The notes below the pieces were generated by a model. That model was not told where the DNA came from and made no database searches. It saw only the letters and a program-made list of their open reading frames with translations. The translations under genes and the position numbers were made by a program. This document shows, piece after piece, positions 19,526 to 29,094 of a DNA stretch of 64,000 nucleotides. Positions within the stretch are counted from its first letter, which is position 1. Every line of letters starts with the position of its first letter. The stretch is from positions 458,096 through 522,095 of the forward strand of contig NZ_NESI01000002.1 of the NCBI RefSeq assembly GCF_002778325.1, read 5' to 3'. This stretch comes from Limnohabitans sp. B9-3 (lineage in GTDB: Bacteria; Pseudomonadota; Gammaproteobacteria; Burkholderiales; Burkholderiaceae_C).

Positions 19526-19548
19526 GTCTCGTGACAATGTCACGAGAC
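19526..19548 (+). other. Intercistronic hairpin after frcB
   Basis: Perfect ten-base arms GTCTCGTGAC / GTCACGAGAC with a three-base loop, 15 bases after the frcB stop and without a T-run. It may protect the binding-protein mRNA from 3' decay, so that frcB is made in excess over the permease. Confidence 0.6.
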
Positions 19549-19554
19549 GCTGAA

Positions 19555-19585
19555 CAAGGGGGCCACGTGCCCCCTTGGGTTTTAT
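19555..19585 (+). terminator. Partial terminator between frcB and frcC
   Basis: Perfect nine-base arms CAAGGGGGC / GCCCCCTTG enclose CACGT, followed by GGTTTT. This second hairpin in the 103-base frcB-frcC gap probably works as a leaky intrinsic terminator, reducing transcription of the membrane and ATPase genes relative to the binding protein. Confidence 0.55.
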
Positions 19586-19614
19586 GTTTCGATTCGAAAA
19601 TTTAGGCAAATCGT

Positions 19615-20574
19615 ATGAACTCCTTCAAAGACAAGCTGCCCCCGTTGGGCACGCTGGGTCCCTTGATCGCGCTGGTGTTGGCTTGTGTGTTTTTCGCCAG
19701 CCAAAGCGACCGCTTTTTGAGCACCCAAAACTTCTCGCTGATCTTGGCGCAAGTCATGGTGGTGGGCGTGATTGCGATTGGCCAAACCCTCATCATCTTG
19801 ACCGCGGGGATTGACTTGTCGTGTGGCATGGTCATGGCGCTCGGCGGCATTGTGATGACCAAATTTGCTTCCGACTTCGGCCTCTCCACGCCCGTGGCCA
19901 TGGCCTGCGGTTTGTTGGTGACCACCGCATTTGGCTACTTAAATGGCGTGTTGGTGACGCGCATCAAACTGCCGCCCTTCATCGTGACCTTGGGCACGCT
20001 GAACATCGCGTTTGCCATCACGCAGTTGTACTCGGGTTCACAAACCATCACCGATATTCCACCCGGCATGACTTGGTTGGGCAACACCTTCAGCCTGGGC
20101 GGCGCTTCCGTCAGTTACGGTGTGCTCATGATGTTGGGCTTGTATTTATTCACATGGTTTGCGCTAAGAGAAACCGCCGCAGGCCGCCATGTGTACGCTG
20201 TGGGCAACAGCCCTGAAGCCACACGATTGACCGGCATTCCGACCGAAAAGGTGTTGCTGGGCGTGTATGTGCTGGCAGGCCTGTGTTACGGCGTGGCCGC
20301 CATGCTGGGCGTGGCCCGCACAGGCGCCGGTGACCCCAATGCCGGACAAACCGAAAACTTAGACGCCATCACCGCCGTGGTGCTGGGCGGCACCAGCTTG
20401 TTTGGGGGCCGAGGCATTGTGTTGGGCACCTTGGTGGGCGCGCTGATTGTGGGCGTGTTCCGCAACGGCCTGACGCTCATGGGCGTGTCGTCGGTGTACC
20501 AAATTTTGGTGACTGGTATTTTGGTGATCTTGGCTGTGGCCACCGATCAACTCTCACGCAAGGGAGCGCGTTAA
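19615..20574 (+). CDS. frcC: Sugar ABC transporter permease (FrcC-like)
   Basis: Inner-membrane permease of the RbsC/AraH family (CUT2), 319 residues with about eight to ten hydrophobic segments. It has the family motifs GIDLSCGMVMALGG near the N-terminal third and AVVLGGTSLFGGRG near the C-terminus. It works as a dimer with FrcA and receives sugar from FrcB. It is separated from frcB by two hairpins and from frcA by two bases. Confidence 0.9.
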   Translation: MNSFKDKLPPLGTLGPLIALVLACVFFASQSDRFLSTQNFSLILAQVMVVGVIAIGQTLIILTAGIDLSCGMVMALGGIVMTKFASDFGLSTPVAMACGLLVTTAFGYLNGVLVTRIKLPPFIVTLGTLNIAFAITQLYSGSQTITDIPPGMTWLGNTFSLGGASVSYGVLMMLGLYLFTWFALRETAAGRHVYAVGNSPEATRLTGIPTEKVLLGVYVLAGLCYGVAAMLGVARTGAGDPNAGQTENLDAITAVVLGGTSLFGGRGIVLGTLVGALIVGVFRNGLTLMGVSSVYQILVTGILVILAVATDQLSRKGAR

Positions 20575-20576
20575 TC

Positions 20577-21368
20577 ATGAGTGATACACACAAAATCGTG
20601 ATGGAGGCCAAGGGCCTGGTCAAACGCTATGGGCAAGTGACAGCTTTGGATGGCGCAGACTTTGAACTGCGCGCGGGCGAAATTTTGGCCGTCATTGGTG
20701 ACAACGGCGCAGGTAAGTCCTCGCTCATCAAATGTTTGTCGGGGGCCACGGTGCCCGATGAAGGCTTGATCTCTTTGGACGGCAACCCTATTTATTTCAA
20801 ATCACCCATCGATGCACGCCGTGCTGGCATTGAAACCGTCTACCAAGACTTGGCGGTTGCCCCCGCGATGAGCATTGCCGAAAACTTATTCTTGGGCCGT
20901 GAAATTCGCCGTGAAGGCTTTGCGGGCAACGTGCTGCGCATGCTCGACAAAAAGAAAATGTTGGCGCAAAGTATTGAGCGCATGAACGACCTCAAAGTGG
21001 GCATTCGCTCCATGACGCAAGCAGTGGAAACTTTGTCTGGCGGTCAGCGCCAATGCGTGGCGGTGTCGCGTGCAGCAGCTTTTGCACAGCACGTGGTCAT
21101 CATGGACGAGCCCACCGCCGCGCTCGGCGTGAAAGAGGGCAACATGGTGCTCGAGCTGATTCGCCGTGTGCGCGACAAAGGCCTGCCCGTGGTGCTGATC
21201 TCGCACAACATGCCCCATGTGTTTGAAATTGCAGACCGCATCCATGTGGCCCGCTTGGGCAAACGTGCCGCCGTGTTGAACCCCAAGAAAATCAGCATGA
21301 GCGACACCGTGGCGGTGATGACCGGCGCGATGAAACCTGAAGACATTCCGCTGGAGTGCTTGGCTTGA
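20577..21368 (+). CDS. frcA: Sugar ABC transporter ATPase (FrcA-like)
   Basis: Single ATPase domain of 263 residues: Walker A GDNGAGKS (41-48), signature LSGGQ (153-157) and Walker B HVVIMDEPT (172-179). Most CUT2 ATPases (RbsA, AraG) are double-domain proteins of ~500 residues. The single-domain form is the FrcA type, which supports the frc assignment. It overlaps the downstream kinase gene by 13 bases. Confidence 0.9.
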   Translation: MSDTHKIVMEAKGLVKRYGQVTALDGADFELRAGEILAVIGDNGAGKSSLIKCLSGATVPDEGLISLDGNPIYFKSPIDARRAGIETVYQDLAVAPAMSIAENLFLGREIRREGFAGNVLRMLDKKKMLAQSIERMNDLKVGIRSMTQAVETLSGGQRQCVAVSRAAAFAQHVVIMDEPTAALGVKEGNMVLELIRRVRDKGLPVVLISHNMPHVFEIADRIHVARLGKRAAVLNPKKISMSDTVAVMTGAMKPEDIPLECLA

Positions 21369-22369
21369 CAGCCGCGTTGCAAGCCGTGCCGGGTCAGGCG
21401 TCCGCACACACGCCCGTTTGGGTGCTGGGTGAGGCGTTGATGGATTGCATCTCGCAGCCTGACGGCTCGCTGCAACCTTTGCTGGGCGGCAGCCCTTACA
21501 ACTTGGCCTGCGCCACCGCCTTGCAAGGCATGGATGTGGGGTTCATCAACCCTTTCTCGACCGATGTGTTCGGTCAATCGTTGCTCGACCATTTGGTGCT
21601 CAACAAGGCGCGCAGTTTGTTGCCTCGTTCGGCTTTGCCGACGGCGTTGGCGGTGGTGCAAGTCACGCAGGGGCAGCCCAGTTATGGCTTTTACCGAGAA
21701 GGCATTGCCGATCGAGATTACCAAGTGGCCGATGTGGTGGCATTGCTCAAAACCTCACCCACTGGCGTGTTGCACACGGGCTCACTGATGGCTATGCCGC
21801 CCGAGCATCACAAAGTGTTGCAAATCATCGCAGCGGCCAAACAGCTGGGTTGGACCATCAGCGTGGATGTGAATTTGCGCCCGCGCGTCGCCACCGATGT
21901 GCCCGCGTACCTGAGTGCTGTGCGAGACGTCGCGGCCCACGCCGATTGGCTCAAAGCCAGCGATGAAGACCTTGAGCTTTTGGGGTTCAAAGACGTGCGC
22001 TTTACCAATGCCTCAGGATTGGCCGCACATTGGATGCAGCAAGGCTGTTCACGCGTCGCGTTGACCTTTGGCGGGCAGGGTGCTTATTTACAAATTGGCG
22101 CTGAGCGCGATCAGGCAGCTGCACCCCTTGTAAACGTGGTCGACACCGTAGGAGCAGGCGACACGTTTTGGGGCAATTGCTTGGCCGATTGGGTGCTGCA
22201 TGACACCGTGAGTAACCTCATGCACGCGCAAGAACGTTTGGGGGACACCTTAGAGCGCGCATTGGTTGCTGCGGCGATCAATTGCACGCGGGAAGGTTGC
22301 AAGCCACCCAATGCCACAGATTTGGCTGCCGAATTAAAGGGGCATTTGCCAACCCCGCTGACGGTTTAA
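21356..22369 (+). CDS. PfkB-family carbohydrate kinase, probable fructokinase
   Basis: A 337-residue ribokinase/PfkB kinase. The substrate-binding GGSPYNLACATALQGMDVGFINPF and the C-terminal signature DTVGAGDTFWGNCLADW (catalytic Asp in GAGD) are intact. It begins at GTG 21356 inside the end of frcA; a TTG nine bases later, overlapping the stop as TTGA, is an alternative. As last gene of the frcBCA operon it probably phosphorylates the imported sugar, as FrcK does. Its stop overlaps that of a second, opposite PfkB gene. Confidence 0.85.
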   Translation: MLGLTAALQAVPGQASAHTPVWVLGEALMDCISQPDGSLQPLLGGSPYNLACATALQGMDVGFINPFSTDVFGQSLLDHLVLNKARSLLPRSALPTALAVVQVTQGQPSYGFYREGIADRDYQVADVVALLKTSPTGVLHTGSLMAMPPEHHKVLQIIAAAKQLGWTISVDVNLRPRVATDVPAYLSAVRDVAAHADWLKASDEDLELLGFKDVRFTNASGLAAHWMQQGCSRVALTFGGQGAYLQIGAERDQAAAPLVNVVDTVGAGDTFWGNCLADWVLHDTVSNLMHAQERLGDTLERALVAAAINCTREGCKPPNATDLAAELKGHLPTPLTV

Positions 22370-23376
22370 ACGACGGAGGGATGGGCTTCGGCCCACGACT
22401 CAGCCTCTTGCCAAGTGGGGGGCACGCAACCGCGTTGTTGCACACACAAGCTGGCACTGGCAATTGCATGTCCCAGCAATTGGTGTGTTTGTGCATTACT
22501 CAGGGCATTGAGCGTTGTCAGCGTTTTTTGCTTGGGTGCAAGGTTGACCAACGCAGCCAGTAGGCCCGCTAAAAAGCTGTCGCCTGCGCCCACGGTGTCG
22601 ATCACCGCCAACGCGCTTGGCTCTTTGGCAAACACAGCGATGCCAGATGCGGTGAGCAACCAAGCCCCTTCAGCACCCAAAGTGAGCGCAACCAATTGCG
22701 CCTTGGTGTTGGCGAGCAAGTGCTTGGCTTGTTCGAGGTGGGTTGCGCCATTGAGCTGTAGATGTGCCAAGTCTTCATCGCTGACCTTGATAATGTCTGC
22801 CTCGTTCAAAAAAGACATCACGCACGTGCGATAGCTGTCCAAATCGGGCATGACGGAGGGGCGCAAATTGGCGTCGATGACGATGCATTGACCCAAAGCC
22901 TTTTGGGTCTTGAGCCAAGGCAAGTACAAATCTTGATCGCGCGGGTCCAGTGCCAATGCGCCGCAACACACCAGATCCAATGCCTCGTGCTGAGTGCAAT
23001 CGGATTGCATCTGTTGCGAAGTAACTTGGCGGTCTGCCACGCCTTCGCGATAAAACGCATAACTCGGGTGGCCGTCTGCGTTCACATTCACCACAGCCAA
23101 CGAGGTCACAGCTTGAATGGGGGCGGGTTGCGACAACACCACGCCATCAGCACACATTTGGGCGCACAGGTCTTGTCCCAAACGGTCGAAAGAAAACGGA
23201 TTGAGGTACGTGGTGCCCACCCCTTGGCGCGACAGTGCCCGTGCCAAGTTGTAAACCGCACCGCCCAGGCACGGGGTGAATTTGCCGTCCTTGGGGTCGG
23301 CAATCAAATCGATCAAGGCTTCGCCAGCGATGGCTGCGCGAATTTTTGTACGTTGCAAAGAGGTCCCCGCGGTCAT
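22366..23376 (-). CDS. Second PfkB-family carbohydrate kinase, probable fructokinase of the sucrose operon
   Basis: A 336-residue PfkB kinase with GGAVYNLARALSRQGVGTTYLNPFSFDRLGQDL and the signature DTVGAGDSFLAGLLAALV. It is recognisably related to the convergent kinase at 21356-22369 but clearly diverged. It is last in the minus-strand order amylosucrase, MFS permease, kinase, starting two bases after the permease stop. Its natural role is to phosphorylate fructose released from sucrose. Confidence 0.86.
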   Translation of the reverse strand: MTAGTSLQRTKIRAAIAGEALIDLIADPKDGKFTPCLGGAVYNLARALSRQGVGTTYLNPFSFDRLGQDLCAQMCADGVVLSQPAPIQAVTSLAVVNVNADGHPSYAFYREGVADRQVTSQQMQSDCTQHEALDLVCCGALALDPRDQDLYLPWLKTQKALGQCIVIDANLRPSVMPDLDSYRTCVMSFLNEADIIKVSDEDLAHLQLNGATHLEQAKHLLANTKAQLVALTLGAEGAWLLTASGIAVFAKEPSALAVIDTVGAGDSFLAGLLAALVNLAPKQKTLTTLNALSNAQTHQLLGHAIASASLCVQQRGCVPPTWQEAESWAEAHPSVV

Positions 23377-23377
23377 G

Positions 23378-24682
23378 TCAGTCCTCGGTTTTCACGCGCA
23401 GGGTCAACACCGCGGCAATGGCTAAAAAGCAGCCGGCCAGTTGGATGACGTGACGCGGGTCACCGCCTAAAAGGCTATTGAAGAACAGCGGTAAGGTCAG
23501 CATTTGAATGATCATGGGCAACACAATGAACATGTTGAAAATACCCATGTAAACGCCAGCGCGCTCAGCCGGAATGCTTTTCGCCAACATGATGTAGGGG
23601 TTGCCCATGATGCTGGCCCAAGCCAAGCCAACGCCAACCATGGGAAGAAACAGCCAAGTTTGGTCTTGGATGGTCGGCAGCATCCACATGCCCAAGCCAG
23701 CCAAACTCAAACAGACTGCGTGAACCAACTTAGGGCCGAAGCGGCGCGTCAGCGGAATCAAACCAAAGGCAGCGAGAAAGGCGATGAAGTTGTAAAAGCC
23801 GCCAATTTGACCGTTCAGCAAGCCTGCATCTCGAAAACCTTGTGCACTGGCGTCGCTCGTATCGAAGATGGAACGTGCCAACGAGGGCACGATGTAAATC
23901 CAGTAGCACATCATGCCGTACCACTGAAACAGCTTCATCCACCACAACTGACGCATGGTTTGTGGCATGTCGCGAATGGCATCGCGCACCTCACGCAGGG
24001 TGGCGCTGATGCCACGCGGTTTGGCCAAGATGGCGTTTCTTTCGCTCATGCTCAATGGCAGTTCTGGCGTGGATCGCACCGACCACCACACGGTGGTGAG
24101 CGACAACACGGACCCAATCAAAAACGCAATCACGGTGATGTGCGGAATGTTGCTGGCATTGACGGCGTCTTTGTTCAGGCCAAACCAAAACAGCAGCGAC
24201 GGCGTCAGGTAAGCCAGGGTTTGAGCCAGTCCTGTGAAGGCGCTTTGTGTCAAAAATCCGAGTGAATGTTGGTCGGGGTTGAGGCGGTCACTGACGTAGG
24301 CGCGGTAAGGCTCCATCGTCACGTTGTTGGCGGCATCCAAAATCCACAACAAGCTCGCTGCAAACCACAGCGTGGGGCTGTAAGGCATGAACAGCAAGCA
24401 AATGCTGCACAAAATAGCGCCCACCATGAAGAATGGTGTGCGTCTGCCCCAGCGGCTGATGGTTCGGTCGCTCATGGCACCCACGATGGGTTGCACCAAG
24501 AGGCCCGTCATGGGGCCTGCCAACCACAGCAAAGGCAAACTGGCTTCGTCAGCCCCCAAGTACTGGTAAATGGGGCTCATGTTGGCTTGTTGCAGGCCAA
24601 AGCTGTATTGGATGCCGAAGAATCCAAAGTTCATGCTGAGGATTTGCCAAAACGAAAGTCTGGGTTTAAGGCCTGAAGTCAT
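23378..24682 (-). CDS. MFS sugar (sucrose) transporter, GPH/SLC45-like
   Basis: Inner-membrane symporter of 434 residues with about 12 hydrophobic segments. The loop GAMSDRTISRWGRRTPFF is characteristic of the GPH/SLC45 sugar transporters, including plant-type sucrose carriers. The ATG at 24682 has a strong upstream GAGGGAGA; the frame extends further upstream into the intergenic region. It lies between amylosucrase and fructokinase genes, as in the Xanthomonas sux locus. Sucrose as substrate is inferred from that context. Confidence 0.85.
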   Translation of the reverse strand: MTSGLKPRLSFWQILSMNFGFFGIQYSFGLQQANMSPIYQYLGADEASLPLLWLAGPMTGLLVQPIVGAMSDRTISRWGRRTPFFMVGAILCSICLLFMPYSPTLWFAASLLWILDAANNVTMEPYRAYVSDRLNPDQHSLGFLTQSAFTGLAQTLAYLTPSLLFWFGLNKDAVNASNIPHITVIAFLIGSVLSLTTVWWSVRSTPELPLSMSERNAILAKPRGISATLREVRDAIRDMPQTMRQLWWMKLFQWYGMMCYWIYIVPSLARSIFDTSDASAQGFRDAGLLNGQIGGFYNFIAFLAAFGLIPLTRRFGPKLVHAVCLSLAGLGMWMLPTIQDQTWLFLPMVGVGLAWASIMGNPYIMLAKSIPAERAGVYMGIFNMFIVLPMIIQMLTLPLFFNSLLGGDPRHVIQLAGCFLAIAAVLTLRVKTED

Positions 24683-24702
24683 GGTGCGTCTCCCTCTTGT
24701 TG

Positions 24703-26637
24703 TTATGGGCGTTGGGCAGTTAACCAAATGGCTGCATAAGGCATCAAGCTGCATGCAAGCATGTCAGCCTTTTCTCGTGTCAATGCATTCCACATCGGTT
24801 GTAAACCGCTGGAGAAGGAGGCGTTCAGGTCCAGTGTTACATGGGTGCGAGAGAAGTTGAACAGACCCAGGGCCTCTTCACCGCGCTGCAACAGCAACAC
24901 CGAAGGGTGCGGGGTTGGCATCAAACGCAAAGCATGCGCTGTGCTCAGCGCTGCATGCTGTTTTTTAGCGTTCACATAGCCGCGCAACATGGCGTAGAGG
25001 ATGCCCGCCGTGGTGTTGCTGTCGTGTCGCTGCGCAAACAAGGACTCATCGAACACAGGTCGATGCAATTCGCGGCCATCGGGACCTTGACGCACAGCCA
25101 ATTCAGCCGCAGTCGTGTTGCCTTGGCCCAATTCATCCCCCATATAAATCAGCGGCAAACCGCCCACAAAGAGCGACAGCGATTGCAACAGAAGCAAGCG
25201 CGAGGTGGCAGCTGAGTGTTCTTCAGGGGTATGGGCCGAGGTCAAACCGACCAAGGCGCCAGCCATGCCGTTTGTGCCATGCACGGCGTTGGCATCGCTC
25301 GCTTGGAAAGCGGCACCTTTTGCGTAGCTGCCTTCAATCTGCCCTGCAAAAAACTGCGAGGCGTGCAGCAGTCTGCTGCGCTCATCGGAACCGCGTGCAT
25401 CCAACTCGGGACGCAACACATTCCAACCAATGTCGTCGTGGCAACGCACATAGGTCATCCATGTACAACCGTCGGGCAGGGCGGGTGTGTGTGACAGCAC
25501 GTCATGAATGATTTGTGTGTTTTCTTCAGCCAAAGCCACCCAGCTGGCAGACATCAAACTCGAATGGTAGGCCACATGGCACTCGGGTCCTTGGGTAGGT
25601 CCAAGGCCAAAGTAGGGCGGTAAATCTTGCGTTGGCATGATGGCCTCGGCTTTGAGCAAGGTGCCAGGCGCCGCAATGTTGGTGAGGCAACGCAGGGCCT
25701 GCAACAGCCAATGCACTTCGGGTTGGTTCATGCAGTTGGTGCCTGCACGCTTCCACAGAAAACCGGTCGAGTCCAAGCGAAACGCTTCTACGCCGTGGTT
25801 GGCCAGTTGCAACAAAGACTTGGCCATTTCTGAAAACACGACGGGTTGGGCGTAGTTCAAATCCCACTGGTAGGGGTAGAACGTGGTCCACGTCCAAGCG
25901 TTCACTTCGGGCACAAATGTGAAATTGCCTGGCGCTGTGTTCGGGAAAATTTGAACCAGATTTTTCTCGAACTGACCGATTTGCTCTGGCGACTTGACCC
26001 AATGAAAAAACGATTGGTGTTGGGCGCTGCCTGCACGCGCTTGCACAGCCCATGTGTGTTCGTGCGAGACATGGTTCAACACGAAGTCACTGCACAAACT
26101 TATGCCAGCTGCGCGCAATTCGCGTGTGAGTTGTTGCAAGTCGCTCAAGTTGCCCAAGTGTGGGTCAACCTCGTCGTAGCTGGCTACGGCAAATCCGCCG
26201 TCGTTGGGCGGTGTGCCTGGTTTTAGAAACGGAAGCAGGTGTAAATAGGTCACACCCAGCTCTTGCAAATGGGGAATGCGTTCACGCACCCCCGCCAAAT
26301 TGCCTGCGAATTTATCGGTGTAGGTGCAGTACCCCAGCATGCCTTGCAAATGCCAATTCGGATTGGCTTCGCGTTGCAGGTCTAAAGCCCACAGTTCAGC
26401 AGGGCGGTCGAGCGCGATTTGTACAGTTTGAACCAAGACGCGGTTCAGCCACTGTGCGTAATCGGGGGTGTTGCTGTAGAGGCGCGACAAGCGGTCACGC
26501 AGCACAGGTAATTCTTGAGCAAGACGGGCGCGCAGCACGTCAGCACGATCTGCATCGGCGTGTGCGAGCAAATCATTCAAAACAACGGGAAGATGGGCCT
26601 CTCCAGCGAGAGTGGGGCAATCTTCAATCACAGACAT
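24703..26637 (-). CDS. Amylosucrase (GH13)
   Basis: Glycoside hydrolase family 13 enzyme of ~644 residues. It cleaves sucrose, releasing fructose and either transferring glucose to an alpha-glucan or to water. The catalytic set is clear: nucleophile in AFRLDSTGF (D289), acid/base in LKAEAIMP (E331) and transition-state Asp in VRCHDDIGW (D401), numbered from the ATG at 26637. Positions almost match Neisseria polysaccharea amylosucrase (D286/E328/D393). A GTG three codons upstream is an alternative start; no good ribosome site is visible for either. No signal peptide, so it acts on imported sucrose. Confidence 0.88.
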   Translation of the reverse strand: MSVIEDCPTLAGEAHLPVVLNDLLAHADADRADVLRARLAQELPVLRDRLSRLYSNTPDYAQWLNRVLVQTVQIALDRPAELWALDLQREANPNWHLQGMLGYCTYTDKFAGNLAGVRERIPHLQELGVTYLHLLPFLKPGTPPNDGGFAVASYDEVDPHLGNLSDLQQLTRELRAAGISLCSDFVLNHVSHEHTWAVQARAGSAQHQSFFHWVKSPEQIGQFEKNLVQIFPNTAPGNFTFVPEVNAWTWTTFYPYQWDLNYAQPVVFSEMAKSLLQLANHGVEAFRLDSTGFLWKRAGTNCMNQPEVHWLLQALRCLTNIAAPGTLLKAEAIMPTQDLPPYFGLGPTQGPECHVAYHSSLMSASWVALAEENTQIIHDVLSHTPALPDGCTWMTYVRCHDDIGWNVLRPELDARGSDERSRLLHASQFFAGQIEGSYAKGAAFQASDANAVHGTNGMAGALVGLTSAHTPEEHSAATSRLLLLQSLSLFVGGLPLIYMGDELGQGNTTAAELAVRQGPDGRELHRPVFDESLFAQRHDSNTTAGILYAMLRGYVNAKKQHAALSTAHALRLMPTPHPSVLLLQRGEEALGLFNFSRTHVTLDLNASFSSGLQPMWNALTREKADMLACSLMPYAAIWLTAQRP

Positions 26638-26661
26638 AGTGTTCACAGTTCAGTAAGAGAG

Positions 26662-26731
26662 GCGCCGAACCTCGTGAGTTCGGCGCTGTATTCTTTAATT
26701 ACATACACCCAAGTTAGGTTAGCAACTTGGG
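26662..26731 (-). other. Two hairpins between the TonB receptor and amylosucrase genes
   Basis: 26708-26731 pairs CCCAAGTT with AACTTGGG (eight bases), 14 bases after the receptor stop. 26662-26686 pairs GCGCCGAAC with GTTCGGCGC (nine bases), 25 bases before the amylosucrase start. Neither has a good T-run on the minus strand, so they look like mRNA-stability or attenuation structures rather than full terminators. Confidence 0.5.
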
Positions 26732-26744
26732 CGCTCAACAAGTT

Positions 26745-28973
26745 TTAGAACTCGTATTTCAAAGTAGCTTTAGCACTGCGACCGGCCAAAGCGCGTGCGG
26801 CATGACCGTCGCCTTCAACTTCTGTGAATGCCAATTTGTTGAAAGCGTTGTTCACGCTCAGGATGGCAGACGCTTGTTTGTTGATGCGGTAGTTAGCAAA
26901 CAAGTTGGTCACCACGTAGCCGTCCATGGTGATGGTGTTCGCATCATCACCGTACGATTTTGTGGAGCCGATGAATGCTGCGCCGTACTCCAAATCGCCA
27001 GTGCGGTAAGAGGGAGACAAGGCATACACAACATCGGCTTGGCGACGTGGCTTTTTACCAACTTCAGCAGCAGTCAAAGATTTCTTGATTTTTGCGTCAG
27101 TGATGGTCGCGCCTGCGTTCAAGCGGAACGCGCCAGAGCGGTAGCCTGCTTCAAGTTCGAAACCTTGTGCTTTGTAGCCATTGGTCGTGAACTTTTGCGT
27201 GGTGGCTTCGTAGTTCGACTCATCGGTCTTAGCGATGAAGAACGTACCAAACAAGCTCAGGTTGCCTTCGCGGTGCTTCACACCCAATTCCTGTTGTTGC
27301 AGGCGGTTGAAAGACACGGGCTTGCTGCCATTCAACGCACCGGCAGTGCCGTACATCAAGCGATCAGCTGCGAAGTTGTAACCATCGCTGATGCGACCGT
27401 AAATCGCGGTGTCTTTGGTCAATGCATAGTTTGCACCGCCCGAGTAAGACATCTTGCTTTGCTTGTAGTTCACAGTGTCTGCAGAAGCTGCATTCCATGA
27501 TCCACCAGCCAAGCTTAGGTTGCTTCCAGCAGTGCCTGTGCCCTTGAATGTTTGACCAGTAGCAGACATTTCGTTGTGACGAACGCTACCCTCAACAGTC
27601 AACTTTTCTTTTTCCCAGCTCAAAGCAGCATAAGGCGCCGTCACGTTGTACTTGACGTCATAAGAACGAGCGCAACAACCATCCCATGTGCTCCAACCGG
27701 ATTTGACGGGAGCCGACCAAGAACCGTTGGTACCCACGGTGTATTGGTTCCAGAACCATGTTTGTGCCAAGTTTTGTGAACCTGTGAACAAACCACCGGT
27801 GAATACAGACTTACCACCGTTCATGTCGAAGGCCTTAGAGGCTTTCAAATCGTTGAACATATTGTCCATGTTGTCCAACGACGTGTTGAACATGGTGCCA
27901 GTGAAGCTGTTAGCGCCACCGCCGTTGTCGGCAGGGAACATGCCAACAAAGCGACCGCCGTTGGCCGTTTTACGCATTCTTTCTTCAACTGTCCAACCGC
28001 CGTCCAAGTTGAACTTGGCTTCCAAACCAATCGAGCGGCTTGTCACGTGGAGGCCGTCAGCAGGGTTCGTGGTGACTTGACCGCCATTGCGATCAATGGT
28101 GGTGTCACGCGTGATGTTTGGGTTGATGAAGAATGCAGTGCGTGGATCAACACCTGACAAGGTTTGAATCTTGCCATTGGAGAGGCGAGTAGGTACAGGC
28201 AGGATGGTGGGGGTTTTGTCATCCAAGTTTTTGAAGTTCAGGCGAACGTAGCTGCCTTTGTCAAATTCTTTGGTGATGCTGGCTTTGAGTTGGCCGCCAT
28301 CTTGTGAGTTGAACCCAGTCTTGAATGGGCCACCTTCGCCTTGGCGAGTAAAACCACCAATGTTGAAGTATGTGTCGCTGTTGATGGCACTGCCAAAGTT
28401 GAAGTCGTAACGGTTCAAGCGTGAACCCAGACCCGTGGTGAAGCCTACGGCGTTACCCACATCGCGACCGTTTTTGCTCACAAAGTTGATGATCGCGCCA
28501 GGTGCGTTGCTGGCCAATGTGGATGCGCTACCGCCACGAACCACTTCAACTCGGTCTGTGGTGAAGTCTGTGCGCAGGAATTGGTCTGGCGTACCAAACG
28601 AAATATCACCAAACAGCAAGATAGGCAGACCATCTTCTTGCATTTGAACGTAACGGCTACCACCAGCAGAGATAGGAGCGCCACGCACGGTGATGTTGGC
28701 GTTACCTTCACCGCCTGAAGATTCCGAACGGATGCCTGGAACTGAGCGCAAGATTTCAGCGGCACTTGTAGCACCGCTGCGCATGATGGCTTCTTCGCCA
28801 ACAGAAGTCACAGAGTCACTGGACTTCATCTTTGTACGGCCGGTTGGCGATGCTGTCACCACGACTTCGTCAAGGTTCAAGGTTTGCGCATAGACCGCAC
28901 CAATTTGCATGGCAGCCAATGAGGCAGCGACTGCAATCGTTTTTGGACTGATTTTGTTTTGTGTTTTTTTCAC
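26745..28973 (-). CDS. TonB-dependent outer-membrane receptor, probable sucrose receptor
   Basis: A 742-residue outer-membrane beta-barrel transporter with signal peptide (KTIAVAASLAAMQIGAVYAQ), TonB box (LDEVVVTASP), plug domain (SAAEILRSVPGIRSESSGGEGNANITVRG) and a barrel ending in the terminal phenylalanine ATLKYEF. The GTG at 28973 is chosen because GGAG lies seven bases upstream and the signal peptide follows directly; the open frame to 29195 is noncoding leader. Its position beside amylosucrase, an MFS sugar carrier and a LacI gene matches SuxA of Xanthomonas. A Cys-Cys pair (WDGCCARS) is in the barrel. Confidence 0.88.
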   Translation of the reverse strand: MKKTQNKISPKTIAVAASLAAMQIGAVYAQTLNLDEVVVTASPTGRTKMKSSDSVTSVGEEAIMRSGATSAAEILRSVPGIRSESSGGEGNANITVRGAPISAGGSRYVQMQEDGLPILLFGDISFGTPDQFLRTDFTTDRVEVVRGGSASTLASNAPGAIINFVSKNGRDVGNAVGFTTGLGSRLNRYDFNFGSAINSDTYFNIGGFTRQGEGGPFKTGFNSQDGGQLKASITKEFDKGSYVRLNFKNLDDKTPTILPVPTRLSNGKIQTLSGVDPRTAFFINPNITRDTTIDRNGGQVTTNPADGLHVTSRSIGLEAKFNLDGGWTVEERMRKTANGGRFVGMFPADNGGGANSFTGTMFNTSLDNMDNMFNDLKASKAFDMNGGKSVFTGGLFTGSQNLAQTWFWNQYTVGTNGSWSAPVKSGWSTWDGCCARSYDVKYNVTAPYAALSWEKEKLTVEGSVRHNEMSATGQTFKGTGTAGSNLSLAGGSWNAASADTVNYKQSKMSYSGGANYALTKDTAIYGRISDGYNFAADRLMYGTAGALNGSKPVSFNRLQQQELGVKHREGNLSLFGTFFIAKTDESNYEATTQKFTTNGYKAQGFELEAGYRSGAFRLNAGATITDAKIKKSLTAAEVGKKPRRQADVVYALSPSYRTGDLEYGAAFIGSTKSYGDDANTITMDGYVVTNLFANYRINKQASAILSVNNAFNKLAFTEVEGDGHAARALAGRSAKATLKYEF

Positions 28974-29094
28974 ACAAGTCTCCAGATACAAGTTTAAAAA
29001 ATGGAAAACCCACTCATTTTTGGGTATTCCTTCGGTTTGAACTCTTTGTCCTGCCTTGGATGCATTGCAATGAGTTGGTTGATTCTTAACGACT

